Positions 56,101 to 64,000 of a stretch of 64,000 nucleotides of DNA are shown here, one piece after another (within the stretch, counting starts at the first letter, position 1; each line of letters starts with the position of its first letter). The position numbers were made by a program, and so were the translations under genes. The DNA is from Lumbricus rubellus (Eukaryota; Annelida; Clitellata; Crassiclitellata; Lumbricidae), in assembly GCA_945859605.1 (NCBI GenBank), contig OX243825.1, positions 20,081,581 to 20,145,580 of the forward strand. Reading direction: 5' to 3'. The notes under the pieces are model-generated. The model saw only the letters and a list, made by a program, of their open reading frames with translations, was not told where the DNA came from and did not search any database.

Positions 56101-58532
56101 GTGTCTATCAGTTTCTGTTGCCAATAAACGAACCTAATAATAACACTCATACAAGATTTTTTAAAATCTGTTTTAATAGTAAAGTTTATTCAGATGATCA
56201 AAGCCCTAGGAGTTTGGTTGTACAAAATACGAATGTAAGGTGAGAAATGTTAAGGCAAAGCATTTTAGGTGAGGAAAGGAATTTTTAAGGTAATTAATGT
56301 AAATAAAGATAGGTAAATGTAAAAGTAAAATGAGGAAAATTCACTTTGTCACCAACTAATGTTAACAGCAAAGGACAATGAATTCAACCCTGCACGGCTG
56401 GACATACGGCAACATTTGGGAAACATCAAAATAGTTGGAGATTTCCATTCTATGGGCCATTTTGTTACCCAATTACAAAAGTTGTACCCGTAGGCGGCGT
56501 AGGAGTGTAGGTAATATCGTAATCTCCAAATTTCTCAAGCACCACACGAAAGCAAAAGGCAGGGCACTAGCCTATTCATGAGCACTGTCGAGCAAAATAC
56601 ACGTACTTTCAAATCATAATGCAGCCAATAACATCAATAAGTAATCCCTCAATAATAATAATAATAATTATTACGACAATAATTTTTATGTCCCAGTAGC
56701 ACAGCCATACCGTTACAAGGGCGCCTTTCAAAGCAGCTCGAAATGACTGATCATTCTGGCCAGGGTGAGAATTGCCGGGGGTTTCAACCCCCCCAGTCTT
56801 TCTTAGAGCTCCATGTTAAAGTCTGTTTTTCACACCCCGATTCCAGGTGGATAATGGTTCAACCCCCCCAGTTATTTTTCCACAATTCTTACACTGATTC
56901 TGGCTATGTAAATTTCAACAACTTACATCCAGTACTTGGCATTTTTCGTCAAGTACTCCAACTTCCTGGTCTATTTTCCCGATAGACCTCATTTGATCCT
57001 TGAGCTCTGACGATGGTCCGCTATCGCACGGTGCGCTCTTCGATCCTTTCAGAATCCCCTCCAGACTCGACCAAGTCACATAACTTGGCACCTCCATTTC
57101 TGTCTGCACGCACAATCATTACACCAAGAAATTATATACTGTGGCATCATTACACCAAGAAATCATATACTGTGGCCATCATTACACCAAGAAATCATAA
57201 TATACTGGGGCCATTATTACACCAAGAAGTTATATACTGTGGCCATCATTACACCAAGAAGTTATATACTGTGGCCATCATTACACCAAGAAATCATATA
57301 CTGTGGTTATCATTACACCAAGAAGTTATATACTGTGGCCATCATTACACCAAGAAACTATATAACTGTGACCATCATTACACCAAGAAGATATATACTG
57401 TGGCCATCATTACACCAAGAAATTATATACTGTGGCCATCATTAGATTCATTACACCAAGAAATCATATACTGTGGCCATCATTACACCAAGAAATTATA
57501 TACTGTGGCCATCATTACACCAAGAAATTATATAATGTGGCCATCATTACACCAAGAAATTATATACTGTGGCCATCATTACACCAAAAAATTATATACT
57601 GTGGCCATCATTACACCAAGAAGTTTTATACTGTGGCCATCATTACACCAAGAAGTTATATACTGTGGCCATCACTACACCAAAAAATTATATACTGTGG
57701 CTATCATTACACCAAGAAGTTTTATACTGTGGCCATCATTACACCAAAAAATCATATACTGTGGCCATCATTACACCAAGAAATCATATACTGTGGCCAT
57801 CATTACACCAAGAAGATATATACTGTGTAGCAAACAAGACAAGCAAAAGTGTCAAGTGAGAGGCAGGTTATCCAACCACAACATTACAAACTTTTTAATG
57901 CTTCTATGATTAAATTCCTCAACCTCTGAAATTAGGATGAAGCAGAGGTATAAACACGACTGTAGCAATTGAATAACATCACTTTTCAAACCCCCAACTT
58001 TTGATGAGCATCAAATAACATCATGTCTATAGCATGCTACATCCAGGGCTGTTTTAAGGAATTTTTAGAACTGCGCAACTCCTTCTTTTCCTTCCCATCC
58101 TCCATGGTAAATTACTTCCAATCGGAGGACAATGGTCATATTTTTGCTAGTTTTAACTGTACAGAAGTGCTTTTACAATTGCACAAATCCATTTAGAACT
58201 GCACATTTTGTGTACAACTGCACTGTAGCCCTGGCTACATCATCTCTATACAGCATGCTAAAAACACAGAGGAGACCACAAAATTAATTCGTCGTACATT
58301 AATTATTCTAGAAATGTTCTCCACTTGTTCTTTCATGGATTGCGTCTCGTCCCACTGTTTCTTATTCTCTCCAACCAGATCATTAACGACAGTCATCAGC
58401 TGTAAAGCAACAAGAAATACGATGCACAGCAAGTAATTTAGGATGCCTACATTTTCCAAACGCAACTCAAGCTCCTCTGAATGTCCTACATTGTCTTTGT
58501 AGCTCAAGGACACAGACACACACGCACGTGCA

Positions 58533-58564
<32 letters not shown>

Positions 58565-59722
58565 ACACACACGTACATAACCCTATAATCTTCATGACCA
58601 TGATCACCATGAATTTCTGTTTGTTCACACGATAAGCTTACCAATAGGCTATACCATGAGCTGAGGCATTACTATAGTAACCAACAAAGCCTACTACAGC
58701 ACCTTTTCTGTACTATAACTTTTTTTCTTAAATGTGTCTATTTATGCTTCATGTGCTCAGATCTATACGACTGACATGCTCATCAGCATTAGATGTAATA
58801 AAGCATGAAAATGGCAAGTACTTAATTTTTATTAATGTGGATTTGTGGAAGGACCCAGAGTTTAAATTAAAACCATTTGCCATGATAATATGGCATGAAC
58901 AAACTTCAATTCTATAGAAGGCTACCACAGCATCACTGATAATTTATCATAGATCGATATTATTTATTTATTTATTATTATTATTATTAATTACTATTAG
59001 TAGTATTTTTTATTAACTATTATTACTACTATTAATATTATGTAGCCTGTACAAATTTTTAATTGAAAATGTGGCCATATAATAATTATATTAAGCTAAC
59101 TAACTAGAAATTCTGTTAAATTGATTTGCAAAAGTCTGCTTGTTCACGTAACCTGTTTCACTCCATCAACATTCGCTTCTGCTTTCCGCAGCATTTGCAA
59201 GTTCTGCCACATGTTCACGACTGCGCCTTCTCCCGCACGGTTGACACTAGTATCACTGAGAAGTTCTTCATTGCTTGGTGGCCTGTACAGCCGCTCCAGG
59301 CGGACCTCTATCTTTTTCACTTTATCTGCCACCTCGAGAAACGGAGTACCGGGAGACGGGTAAAGTTCGCATGTTGCTGGCGCCGGCATCACAATATGCA
59401 ACACCGGTAGGCCACTCGATGACTTTTTGTTCAGCATTTTCCCACGAGGGGGTATATCATCTGGACGAGAGGGTATATCATCTGGAGGCGAAGTTTCTGC
59501 AGCATTAGTCAACGCATCTACTGCCACAGGGGTCACATCGTAGTGTGCCTCAACATGACCGATTCCAAGAGTTTGGAGAATGGCATGTAGAAGAGATTGC
59601 AGGATATTGAAGCGCACAACGCCGACTTCAGGGCTGCTCAAGGCCATATCAACCATCTGAGACAACGTAACAGCCGCCACAGTGCCAAACTCACCAACCG
59701 CTGAAGATCTCTTCCTCTCCAT
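44026..59722 (-). CDS. DUF4795-family coiled-coil protein (QRICH2/C16orf96-like), 14 exons
   Basis: Fourteen GT-AG bounded segments on the minus strand join in one frame to 880 residues ending in TAG. The first exon encodes [20 protein letters not shown] then [15 protein letters not shown], which I recognise as the N-terminal globular domain of the DUF4795 family. Long heptad-like coiled coils follow (residues about 190-680), then YQCLSCDRK and [15 protein letters not shown], which resemble the conserved C-terminal part of that family. Mammalian QRICH2 is a sperm-flagellum protein; a flagellar or ciliary role here is inference by family only. The gene converges on cabin1. Family assignment is from memory; QRICH2 versus C16orf96 cannot be decided, so no symbol is given. 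Confidence 0.8.
44167..44702 (-). other. last intron of the DUF4795-like gene
   Basis: AT-rich intron. I recognise no repeat or RNA gene in it beyond 'aagtaagtaagta' at about 44210. Confidence 0.4.
44703..44784 (-). CDS. DUF4795-like gene exon 13 (residues 807-834)
   Basis: Acceptor 'ttgtgcag', donor 'gtaagt', 82 nt, returns to phase 0. Basic segment [14 protein letters not shown]. Supported by frame and splice sites; not conserved. Confidence 0.6.
46110..46325 (+). pseudogene. LINE ORF2 C-terminal fragment
   Basis: Plus frame reads [20 protein letters not shown] and [17 protein letters not shown], then YAWRHW, the 'W.GH..R......I..G...G.RGRPR' tail of LINE proteins. No upstream RT domain seen. 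It lies in a minus-strand-gene intron. Confidence 0.78.
46935..46995 (-). repeat. LINE-tail-like fragment
   Basis: 'ccatttacaaagcgcctta' and 'cacaaaggcgctaaaacc', a divergent copy of the tail motif. Confidence 0.4.
47654..47850 (+). mobile_element. tRNA-derived SINE, near full length
   Basis: Truncated A-box 'cagtggtggcg', B-box 'ggttcgaatcc', body, tail 'cttgaaggggtgctataaca' with 'agtgcacatacaaac'. Very similar to the copy at 52305-52517. Confidence 0.88.
47878..47997 (-). CDS. DUF4795-like gene exon 12 (residues 767-807)
   Basis: Acceptor 'ttttgaag', donor 'gtaagg', 120 nt. Encodes [20 protein letters not shown], comparable to the R-S/C-G-G segment near the C-terminus of the family. A SINE lies 28 bp downstream. 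Confidence 0.75.
48160..48360 (+). repeat. LINE 3' end (L2/CR1-like) with ORF2 C-terminus
   Basis: Frame reads [16 protein letters not shown], then 'ctgggagcgctactgaatgg' and 'aacggcgctatataaat'. It is a 5'-truncated insertion. Confidence 0.75.
48801..48950 (-). CDS. DUF4795-like gene exon 11 (residues 717-767), provisional
   Basis: Acceptor 'tttttaag', donor 'gttaga', 150 nt, phase 2 in and out, so the frame survives with or without it. Encodes [20 protein letters not shown] and [15 protein letters not shown]. The W-N-x-L-P spacing is reminiscent of the C-terminus of some LINE ORF2 proteins. It may be a true helical exon or an exonised LINE fragment. Confidence 0.55.
48934..49327. repeat. 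tandem duplication of exon 11 acceptor region
   Basis: 'tgtctgggaagcaggcagct' starts at 48934 and again at 49091. The following sequence to 'cttgtcaatggctttg' is duplicated too. The second copy is longer by the TTAA hairpin at 49136-49214. Confidence 0.9.
49136..49214. mobile_element. TTAA hairpin MITE with paralogous empty site, 79 bp
   Basis: Left ATAATCTTTTACCCGTTT, right GAACGGGTAAAGGGTTAA. The duplicated neighbour at 48934-49090 has a plain TTAA at the same place, showing insertion at TTAA. Confidence 0.85.
49330..49430 (+). repeat. LINE-tail repeat
   Basis: 'ctctctgattgtggtttcaa', 'ctcttaaagtgggctatata'. Same sub-type as those before cabin1 exons 21 and 31. Confidence 0.55.
49791..49895 (-). 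CDS. DUF4795-like gene exon 10 (residues 682-717)
   Basis: Acceptor 'cttgcag', donor 'gttagt', 105 nt. Encodes [19 protein letters not shown], resembling the conserved Y-T-x-Y-E-L/M-E block. A small mariner-type hairpin sits 15 bp before the exon. Confidence 0.85.
49911..49966. mobile_element. mini mariner-type hairpin, 56 bp
   Basis: TACAGGGTGGCTAAAAAAA and its near-perfect inverse, joined by ACCGGT. TA at both ends. It lies 15 bp from the exon 10 acceptor (minus strand). Confidence 0.85.
50190..50450 (+). repeat. LINE 3' end (L2/CR1-like) with ORF2 C-terminus
   Basis: Frame reads [18 protein letters not shown], the 'F...GP..WN.LP' end, then 'gtgagaggcgctatataaat'. Confidence 0.72.
50605..50866 (-). 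repeat. LINE 3' end, interrupted by a hAT-type insertion
   Basis: 'atttatatagcgccgtagct', then 'gttccatgcagttggtccca' in reverse orientation. It resumes after the element at 50875-51113 (spacer '...tagtaattgtcttgag'). Confidence 0.55.
50875..51113. mobile_element. hAT-type MITE family D (239 bp)
   Basis: Ends CATGGGCGTCCACAG and CTGCGGACGCCCATG. Perfect 8-bp duplication gacgatgc at 50867-50874 and 51114-51121. It is inserted in or beside LINE debris. Confidence 0.92.
51207..51451 (-). CDS. DUF4795-like gene exon 9 (residues 601-682)
   Basis: Acceptor 'cttcatag', donor 'gtgagt', 245 nt, exits in phase 2. Coiled coil ([20 protein letters not shown]), then [17 protein letters not shown]. The Cys-x-x-Cys-Asp-Arg segment is the recognisable family block. 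Confidence 0.88.
51505..51850. repeat. ~51-bp minisatellite in minus-gene intron 8
   Basis: About six to seven units containing 'ttgaacactacatagtaaat' and 'agagtactctgtaaatacga'. Confidence 0.9.
51988..52089 (-). CDS. DUF4795-like gene exon 8 (residues 567-600)
   Basis: Acceptor 'atttgtag', donor 'gtacgt', 102 nt, phase 0. Encodes [20 protein letters not shown] and LEGKMQAE, heptad-like. Confidence 0.82.
52305..52517 (+). mobile_element. tRNA-derived SINE, best copy
   Basis: A-box TGGTGTAGTGG at 52313-52323, B-box GGTTCGAATCC at 52356-52366, correct spacing for an internal Pol III promoter. The body follows, then 'cttgaaggggtgctataaca' shared with LINE tails. Young-looking: close to the copy at 47654. 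Confidence 0.92.
52678..52797 (-). CDS. DUF4795-like gene exon 7 (residues 527-566)
   Basis: Acceptor 'gtttctag', donor 'gtatgt', 120 nt, phase 0. Coiled coil [20 protein letters not shown]. Confidence 0.82.
53077..53420. mobile_element. hAT-type MITE family B, copy 2 (344 bp, inverted)
   Basis: Ends CAGTGGTTCCCAACC and TTGGGAACCACTG. Flanks ttttagca and ttgtagca match at 7 of 8. Body is the reverse complement of the copy at 40765. Confidence 0.9.
53454..53593. mobile_element. hAT-type MITE family A, copy 2 (140 bp)
   Basis: Same ends as copy 1. Perfect 8-bp duplication ctatcagc at 53446-53453 and 53594-53601. It lies 54 bp from minus-gene exon 6. Confidence 0.93.
53647..54249 (-). CDS. DUF4795-like gene exon 6 (residues 326-526)
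   Basis: Acceptor 'ctcttag', donor 'gtaaag', 603 nt. A coiled coil ([20 protein letters not shown]) is followed by a Ser/Asp-rich linker ([15 protein letters not shown]). A second coiled coil ([20 protein letters not shown]) ends the exon. The opposite-strand open frames here are shadows. Confidence 0.88.
54715..55085 (-). repeat. LINE 3' end (L2/CR1-like)
   Basis: Reverse relative of 48160-48360: 'gccgaggccattcagtagcg', then 'ggagggaagagaattccac' and 'agagggcccaatga'. A stretch at about 54765-54895 has a second LINE-like segment (GRGRP-like 'gaccgcagccatcccactct'). Confidence 0.65.
55389..55468 (-). CDS. DUF4795-like gene exon 5 (residues 299-325)
   Basis: Acceptor 'ctttcag', donor 'gtaagt', 80 nt, returns to phase 0. 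Encodes [20 protein letters not shown]. Confidence 0.78.
55885..55930 (-). CDS. DUF4795-like gene exon 4 (residues 284-299)
   Basis: Acceptor 'atcatatag', donor 'gtaagt', 46 nt, exits in phase 1. Encodes [15 protein letters not shown]. Short, but needed to restore frame to exon 5. Confidence 0.72.
56761..56896. mobile_element. hAT-type MITE family A, copy 3 (136 bp, inverted)
   Basis: Ends CAGGGTGAGAATTGCC and CAATTCTTACACTG. Perfect 8-bp duplication attctggc at 56753-56760 and 56897-56904. Confidence 0.93.
56927..57103 (-). CDS. DUF4795-like gene exon 3 (residues 225-283)
   Basis: Acceptor 'cgtgcag', donor 'gtaagt', 177 nt, phase 0. Encodes [17 protein letters not shown] then a coiled coil [21 protein letters not shown] 32-bp tandem array starts just upstream and an hAT-type element lies 30 bp downstream. 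Confidence 0.82.
57115..57830. repeat. 32-bp tandem array, about 22 copies
   Basis: Unit contains 'cattacaccaagaa', 'tatatactgtggcc', with small variation between copies. It is in intron 2 of the minus-strand gene, starting within 20 bp of exon 3's acceptor. Confidence 0.95.
58044..58233. mobile_element. hAT-type MITE family E, copy 2 (190 bp)
   Basis: Ends CAGGGCTG and TAGCCCTG. Perfect 8-bp duplication gctacatc at 58036-58043 and 58234-58241. Confidence 0.9.
58298..58399 (-). CDS. DUF4795-like gene exon 2 (residues 191-224)
   Basis: Acceptor 'gctttacag', donor 'gtacga', 102 nt, phase 0. Coiled-coil helix [20 protein letters not shown]. Frame and splice sites fit; divergent in sequence. 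Confidence 0.78.
58531..58573. repeat. (CA)n microsatellite
   Basis: Mostly uninterrupted CA units in minus-gene intron 1. Confidence 0.95.
59153..59722 (-). CDS. DUF4795-like gene exon 1 (residues 1-190)
   Basis: Starts at ATG ([20 protein letters not shown]), 570 nt, donor 'gttacg'. It contains the N-terminal family domain ([19 protein letters not shown]) and a duplicated acidic linker ([13 protein letters not shown]). It ends with a helix, [20 protein letters not shown]. Confidence 0.88.
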
Positions 59723-60404
59723 CGCTTTCTTATTTTGTGATACGAATCAGCATTAAATAAATTTAACGCACTTGGTGTAATTATCGCTAGGGCCTAACTA
59801 AAGATCTAAAGAGTCTAGACTCCAAGATCTTTGCACTAACGGCTCGATTCGGAATGTTTCACAAACCCAGTTACAGATCGATACTGGTATGATGTGGCCA
59901 AAAACCGTAAAACTTTCAAAAACCGTGAAATATTTACACGCGTTTTAAAATCAATGCTTTATCCATTCATTTCAAGTTCAATTTCGTGATATTATTTTAA
60001 TTCAAGACGCCATGAAATTCAGTCTTGGAAACTGGGTGTACGTCATAAATAAATAAATAGATTTTTATAGCGCTTTAATTAGTTCAGCGCAAAGTTTATA
60101 CACTCCGACATTATGCTTTTGTTCAGAAAAATGTGTGTAAAAAAATTTGCTCAAGGGGGATATTTGCAGAAAATCTCTCAGTTGTTCTGGACTCCCTCCT
60201 GAATCAAACGAGCCATTAACCGTCTTTATAGGCCTACTACTTTTTTCAAGGTCTGCAGCCCAGCTATTGGACTAATTACTAATTATTATTAATAATTAAT
60301 TATTAATTATTAATTAATTAATTAATTATTTATTAATTATTAATAATTAGTAATTATTATGAGCGATGAGATCAAAGCCAGAAATGCCAAACTTAGTAGG
60401 CTAG
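59723..60404 (-). promoter_or_regulatory. upstream region of the DUF4795-like gene
   Basis: Probable 5' UTR and promoter lie here, but I see no firm core element. It contains a LINE-tail fragment at 60050-60110 and an AT palindrome at about 60272-60360 built from 'taattaattattaatt' units. Confidence 0.3.
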
Positions 60405-60506
60405 GCCTAATTAATGCAAATCAAGCAAACTGGTCAGTGTTTGGGTGCTTCTGGAGCGCCGCCAGAAAATAGCAAGTTGTTGGGTTAGAATCGTTAGACA
60501 GAAAAC

Positions 60507-60508
60507 TA

Positions 60509-60570
<62 letters not shown>
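60507..60570. repeat. (TA)n microsatellite
   Basis: About 30 TA units with one GTA interruption. Confidence 0.95.
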
Positions 60571-60572
<2 letters not shown>

Positions 60573-60630
60573 GCCTAGTAAATTTTGAGGACCAAGTACC
60601 AACTCAGATATTTTCTGGCAGAGCAGGCTG

Positions 60631-62331
60631 CACTGGCGGAGACCTAGGGGGGGACAGGGGGGGACGTCCCCCCCCAAAGAATGTGGTGGGGGGGACGGTC
60701 CATGCATTTGTCCCCCCCAATCGTTAAGTGTCAGAACATGGACACTTGATGAACACACTGCAGGCGACTGACGACGTTACAATGTTAGAAGGAGATTTTC
60801 GAACAAATTACTAAAAAATCTGTTCAACGCATAAGAGCGATGCCATAACAGAACCGGGATACATGGTCCCTTTTTGAAAACAACTTACTTGGACACCCTT
60901 AAATTCTTTCTTCATAAAAGCTTTATAATTATAGTAAATATACAGAATTTAAATAATTTGATTTTACCCATCAACTTATTATAAAACATCGAACGAATCT
61001 TTGAAAAAACCTCTCGATCTAATCATGAATTGAGTTTAATTTCAACTTAGCCAGTGTGGATTCTACAAGATAAGATCGGTTTAATTCAGATCTATAATTC
61101 AATTACAACCAATTAATATTAAAATCATTGAAACCATCTAATTTTCGATTCGCTCACCCACTTCCATCAAATTCTTCCCATCTTCCTCTACACGGCCGTA
61201 GCCTGGATTTGAGTTGGGTGGAGGGGATTCCTTTGGCGTAGAATTTCTGACGACCATTTTGTAGTCGTCCACATTTCTGAAAACACCTTTTTTAATTGTC
61301 TCAATTACTGGAGACACCTTTTCACCTTTTTAGTTGTCAAAATTTTTTAAGAGACCTTTTTTAGTCGTCATAATTTCTAGACACCTTTTTTGATCGTAAA
61401 ATTTCTGAAGACACAATTTTATAGTCGTCAAAATTATTGAAGACACTCTTTTTCGTCTTCAAAATTTTTGAAGAAACCTTTTTGTTGTCAAAATTTCATA
61501 AGACACCTTTTTTAGCTGTCAACATATAAGAATACAACTTTTTTAGTTGGCAAAATTTCTGAAGACACTCTTTTTTTAGTGGTCAAAATTTCCAAAGACA
61601 CCTTTTTTAGTCGTCAAAATTTCCAGAAACCTTTCTCTAGTCGCAAAAGTTCTGAGAACTCCTTTTATTAGCTGTCAACATTTCAAAAGACATAGTCGTC
61701 TAAATTTCTGAAGACACTTTTTTAGTGTCAAAATTTCTAAAGACACCTTTTTTTCAGTTGTAAAAATTTTTGAACTCACTTTTAAAGCTGTCAACATATC
61801 TGCACACACCTTTTTTAAGTCGTCAAAATTTCTGAAGACACTCTTTTTAGTCGTCAAAGTTTATGAAGACTTTTTCGCTCTCTCTCAGTTCCTTTCATTC
61901 CTTTCGGAACATCGTGCGACAGGACTTCTCCACTGCACACGGTCGGTTGCGACGAAGACTGTTTACTAGTCATCAAGATTTCTGAACACCTTTTTTAGTC
62001 CGAAAAAATTCTAAAGACATCTTTTTTTATATTTCAAAATTTCTGAAGACTTTTTATTAGTCATCAAAATCTGTGGACACCTTTTTTAGTCGAAAAAAAT
62101 TCTAAAGACATCTTTTTTATATTTCAAAATTTCTGAACTCTTTTATTATTGTATTGTAAAAATTGAATTGTGTAAAAACAGTTATAAAGCGCCTCTAATT
62201 AGTCGTCAAAATGTCTGGACACCTTTTTTAGTCGTCAAAAACACCTTTTTCAGGCTTCGCGCTTAATTAAGCGATCGTCCTTCGGCCGCTCGTCCGTCCC
62301 CCCCAAAGTTCGGACCAGGTCTCCGCCTATG
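60631..62331. mobile_element. hAT-type element family F with internal array (1,701 bp)
   Basis: Ends CACTGGCGGAGACCT and AGGTCTCCGCCTATG. Perfect 8-bp duplication gcaggctg at 60623-60630 and 62332-62339. No transposase frame. The interior from about 61240 to 62240 is a loose tandem array of about 30-bp units ('tcgtcaaaatttctgaagac' plus 'accttttttag'). Confidence 0.9.
61240..62245. repeat. ~30-bp degenerate tandem array inside the family F element
   Basis: Roughly 25-30 units of 'agtcgtcaaaatttctgaag' + 'acacctttttt', heavily mutated, broken once at about 61876-61965 by unrelated sequence. Confidence 0.88.
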
Positions 62332-63427
62332 GCAGGCTGCCGAAAATAGCCTAGCCTATCATCGAGAATGTTGCAATGCTCCACGATACCAATGCGTTTT
62401 TCAATCAGGGAAAACTGGTCGGTGTTTGTATGATTTCTCGAGAGCCGCCAGTAAATAGCAAGTAGGCCTAGTGCATGGGGCTAGATCTATACATAGGATA
62501 AAATATTATAGCCTAATTGGAAACTCTATTTAAGGGGAAACTCAGATAGGCCTAGGCCTATTTCTCAGATATTTTCCTGTCGCGAAAAGTCTGCCGAATT
62601 TGTCATCGAGAATGCTGCAATGCGACACAATTCCAATGCATTTCAAAGTCAAGCAACTATAATAGGCCTACCTGTAGGCCTAGTAGGAGTTTGTCCAGTT
62701 TAGGGGGGTTTTGAGATCCGCCAGATAATCGCGAGTAGCCTAACCTAGCCTATATACAGTGGGGGTTTGACACCTATATAGACTATATATAATAGCCTAC
62801 AATACAATACAATACGTTATTTATACCGCGCTTTTGGCCTAACAAAAACAAATCACTACAAATCTAGTTAGACCTATATAATGCACTGAATGGATAGGCT
62901 AGGCTACTAAGCTAGGAAATTCTTCTTGAGGAGCAGCTCAGATATTTTCTGGCCGCGCAAGTCGGCATAAAATATAATTGTCCTCGAGAGTAGGCCTACG
63001 TGCTGCAATAGTGGCACGATTCCAATGCATTTTTAAGTCAAGCGAAGTGGTCAGTGTTGGGGAGAATTTTCCTTTGCTGCCAGAAAATCGCGAGTAGTAG
63101 GGATGGATACAGATTTGACGAGGGCCTATGACAACAGAGGCCGTTGCCCTCGCAAAAAATTGTCTTGGCATATTAGGCTACAGCACTGTTACGAGTAGGC
63201 CTAGTAGGCTTAGGGGTTGGATACCTTGAATATAGCCTATGAACCTCTTCTTGAGGAGGAGCTCATATATTTTCTGACCGCGCAAAATCGATGTCCACAG
63301 CTAAAATGTTAATGCTGCTGTTGTTGTTGTTGTTGACCAAGTCTTCGGCTATAGCCTACATGTAGGCCTAATATACTGAATGTGTGCTCAACTGGGTATA
63401 CGGCCTATAGGCCTACCTTAAAACAAC

Positions 63428-63701
63428 CATGGTGGGAGACCTAGGGGGGGACGGCCCATGCATTGGTTCCCCCAATGTTTGAGCGTCAAGACATCAAAAG
63501 TCCCCAGAAATTTTTTTGCCGGCGAAAAATAGACTTTTTGGCCAGACGACTAAAAAAAAGGTCATCAACTTTTTGGCGGTGAAAATAGAAAATTTGTGCT
63601 TGGAAAAAGGTCGTCAGAAATTTTCAAAAAATCTCGCGTCTTTCCTTCAGCCACTCGTTCGACCCCTTCTCCCCAAATCTCAGCCCAGGTCTCCGCCCAT
63701 G
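63428..63701. mobile_element. hAT-type MITE family F, short copy (274 bp)
   Basis: Ends CATGGTGGGAGACCTAGG and CCAGGTCTCCGCCCATG. Perfect 8-bp duplication aaaacaac at 63420-63427 and 63702-63709. The interior has only one or two of the 'gtcgtca..aattttc' units. Confidence 0.92.
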
Positions 63702-63964
63702 AAAACAACGGATCCTCTACCGAATCATCGCTTTGATCTGGCCTTCCATGCACCGGTCATGTTCTCGAACTCTGCTGCTCTACCCTTAGTAGGCATCGGG
63801 TCGTTGCTCTCTTGGTTGTAGGCTACTGAGCACTGTGAGCAGGTACCTGTGCTCACCGTCCCTTTTGGCCGACATTTTAAAAGTCTTAACTAATAAATCA
63901 TCATTATTTATTATTAGGCCTATTATTATTATTAGTAGTAGCCTAGTAGGCTATAATATTATTA

Positions 63965-64000
63965 TCATCGTCATCATCATCATCATCATCATCATCATCA
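63965..64000. repeat. (ATC)n microsatellite at window end
   Basis: 'catcatcatcatcatcatca' continues to the last base; true length unknown. Confidence 0.95.

Larger units (their letters stand above)
60405..63300. repeat. degenerate satellite, ~250-370-bp period, interrupted
   Basis: Recurring blocks 'ctcagatattttctgg' (60603, 62564, 62937, variant 63262), 'tcgagaatg.tgcaatg', 'ttccaatgca', 'gtcaagc', 'gccgccagaaaat'. One unit is split by the hAT-type element 60631-62331. Confidence 0.75.

Noticed and set aside
57115..57830. CRISPR-like repeat array
   Set aside because: The repeats are directly adjacent with no unique spacers, and this is animal DNA.
57013..57909. 298-residue plus-strand open frame
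   Set aside because: Produced by the 32-bp tandem array with no stops in forward frames; it overlaps a real minus-strand exon and has no gene-like start context.

Overview
The window is animal genomic DNA: long intron-rich genes with GT-AG splice sites, AT-rich introns, and a dense load of tRNA-derived SINEs, LINE fragments and small DNA transposons. There is no bacterial or plasmid signal. The repeat style (SINE and LINE tails ending in 'gcgctatataaat', stretches rich in 'taggccta') suggests a marine invertebrate, possibly a deuterostome such as an echinoderm or hemichordate. That placement is inference only.

Two protein genes face each other tail to tail. On the + strand, about 2.15-42.47 kb is an apparently complete orthologue of CABIN1 (calcineurin-binding protein cabin-1, the TPR subunit of the HIRA histone H3.3 chaperone complex). 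I reconstruct 41 coding exons in a single unbroken frame, giving 2,291 residues; the human protein, from memory, is about 2,220. On the - strand, 59.72-44.03 kb is a 14-exon, 880-residue coiled-coil protein that looks like the DUF4795 family (QRICH2/C16orf96-like). Its long first exon carries the family-type N-terminal domain. A later exon carries the Cys-x-x-Cys-Asp segment. The two stop codons lie about 1.56 kb apart, and the interval holds 3' UTRs with poly(A) signals.

The rest is repeats. 1-2.1 kb: upstream DNA with a decayed LINE reverse-transcriptase fragment. 2-42 kb: cabin1 introns with SINEs, LINE tails, one defective mariner, hAT-type elements, TTAA-flanked hairpins and minisatellites. 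42-60 kb: the same classes inside the minus-strand gene, plus a 32-bp tandem array. 60-64 kb: no gene seen; a degenerate satellite of about 250-370 bp period, interrupted by a 1.7-kb hAT-type element whose interior has become a 30-bp-unit tandem array, with a 274-bp relative nearby.

I found no plainly new gene system. The strongest structural observations are ten hAT-type insertions with perfect or 7/8 target-site duplications, six TTAA-bounded mini-hairpins (one with an empty-site paralogue 160 bp away), a minisatellite that supplies a splice acceptor, and LINE-tail repeats next to splice acceptors. Exon boundaries were derived by reading splice sites and frame by eye. Homology to human proteins is from memory, not from a search.
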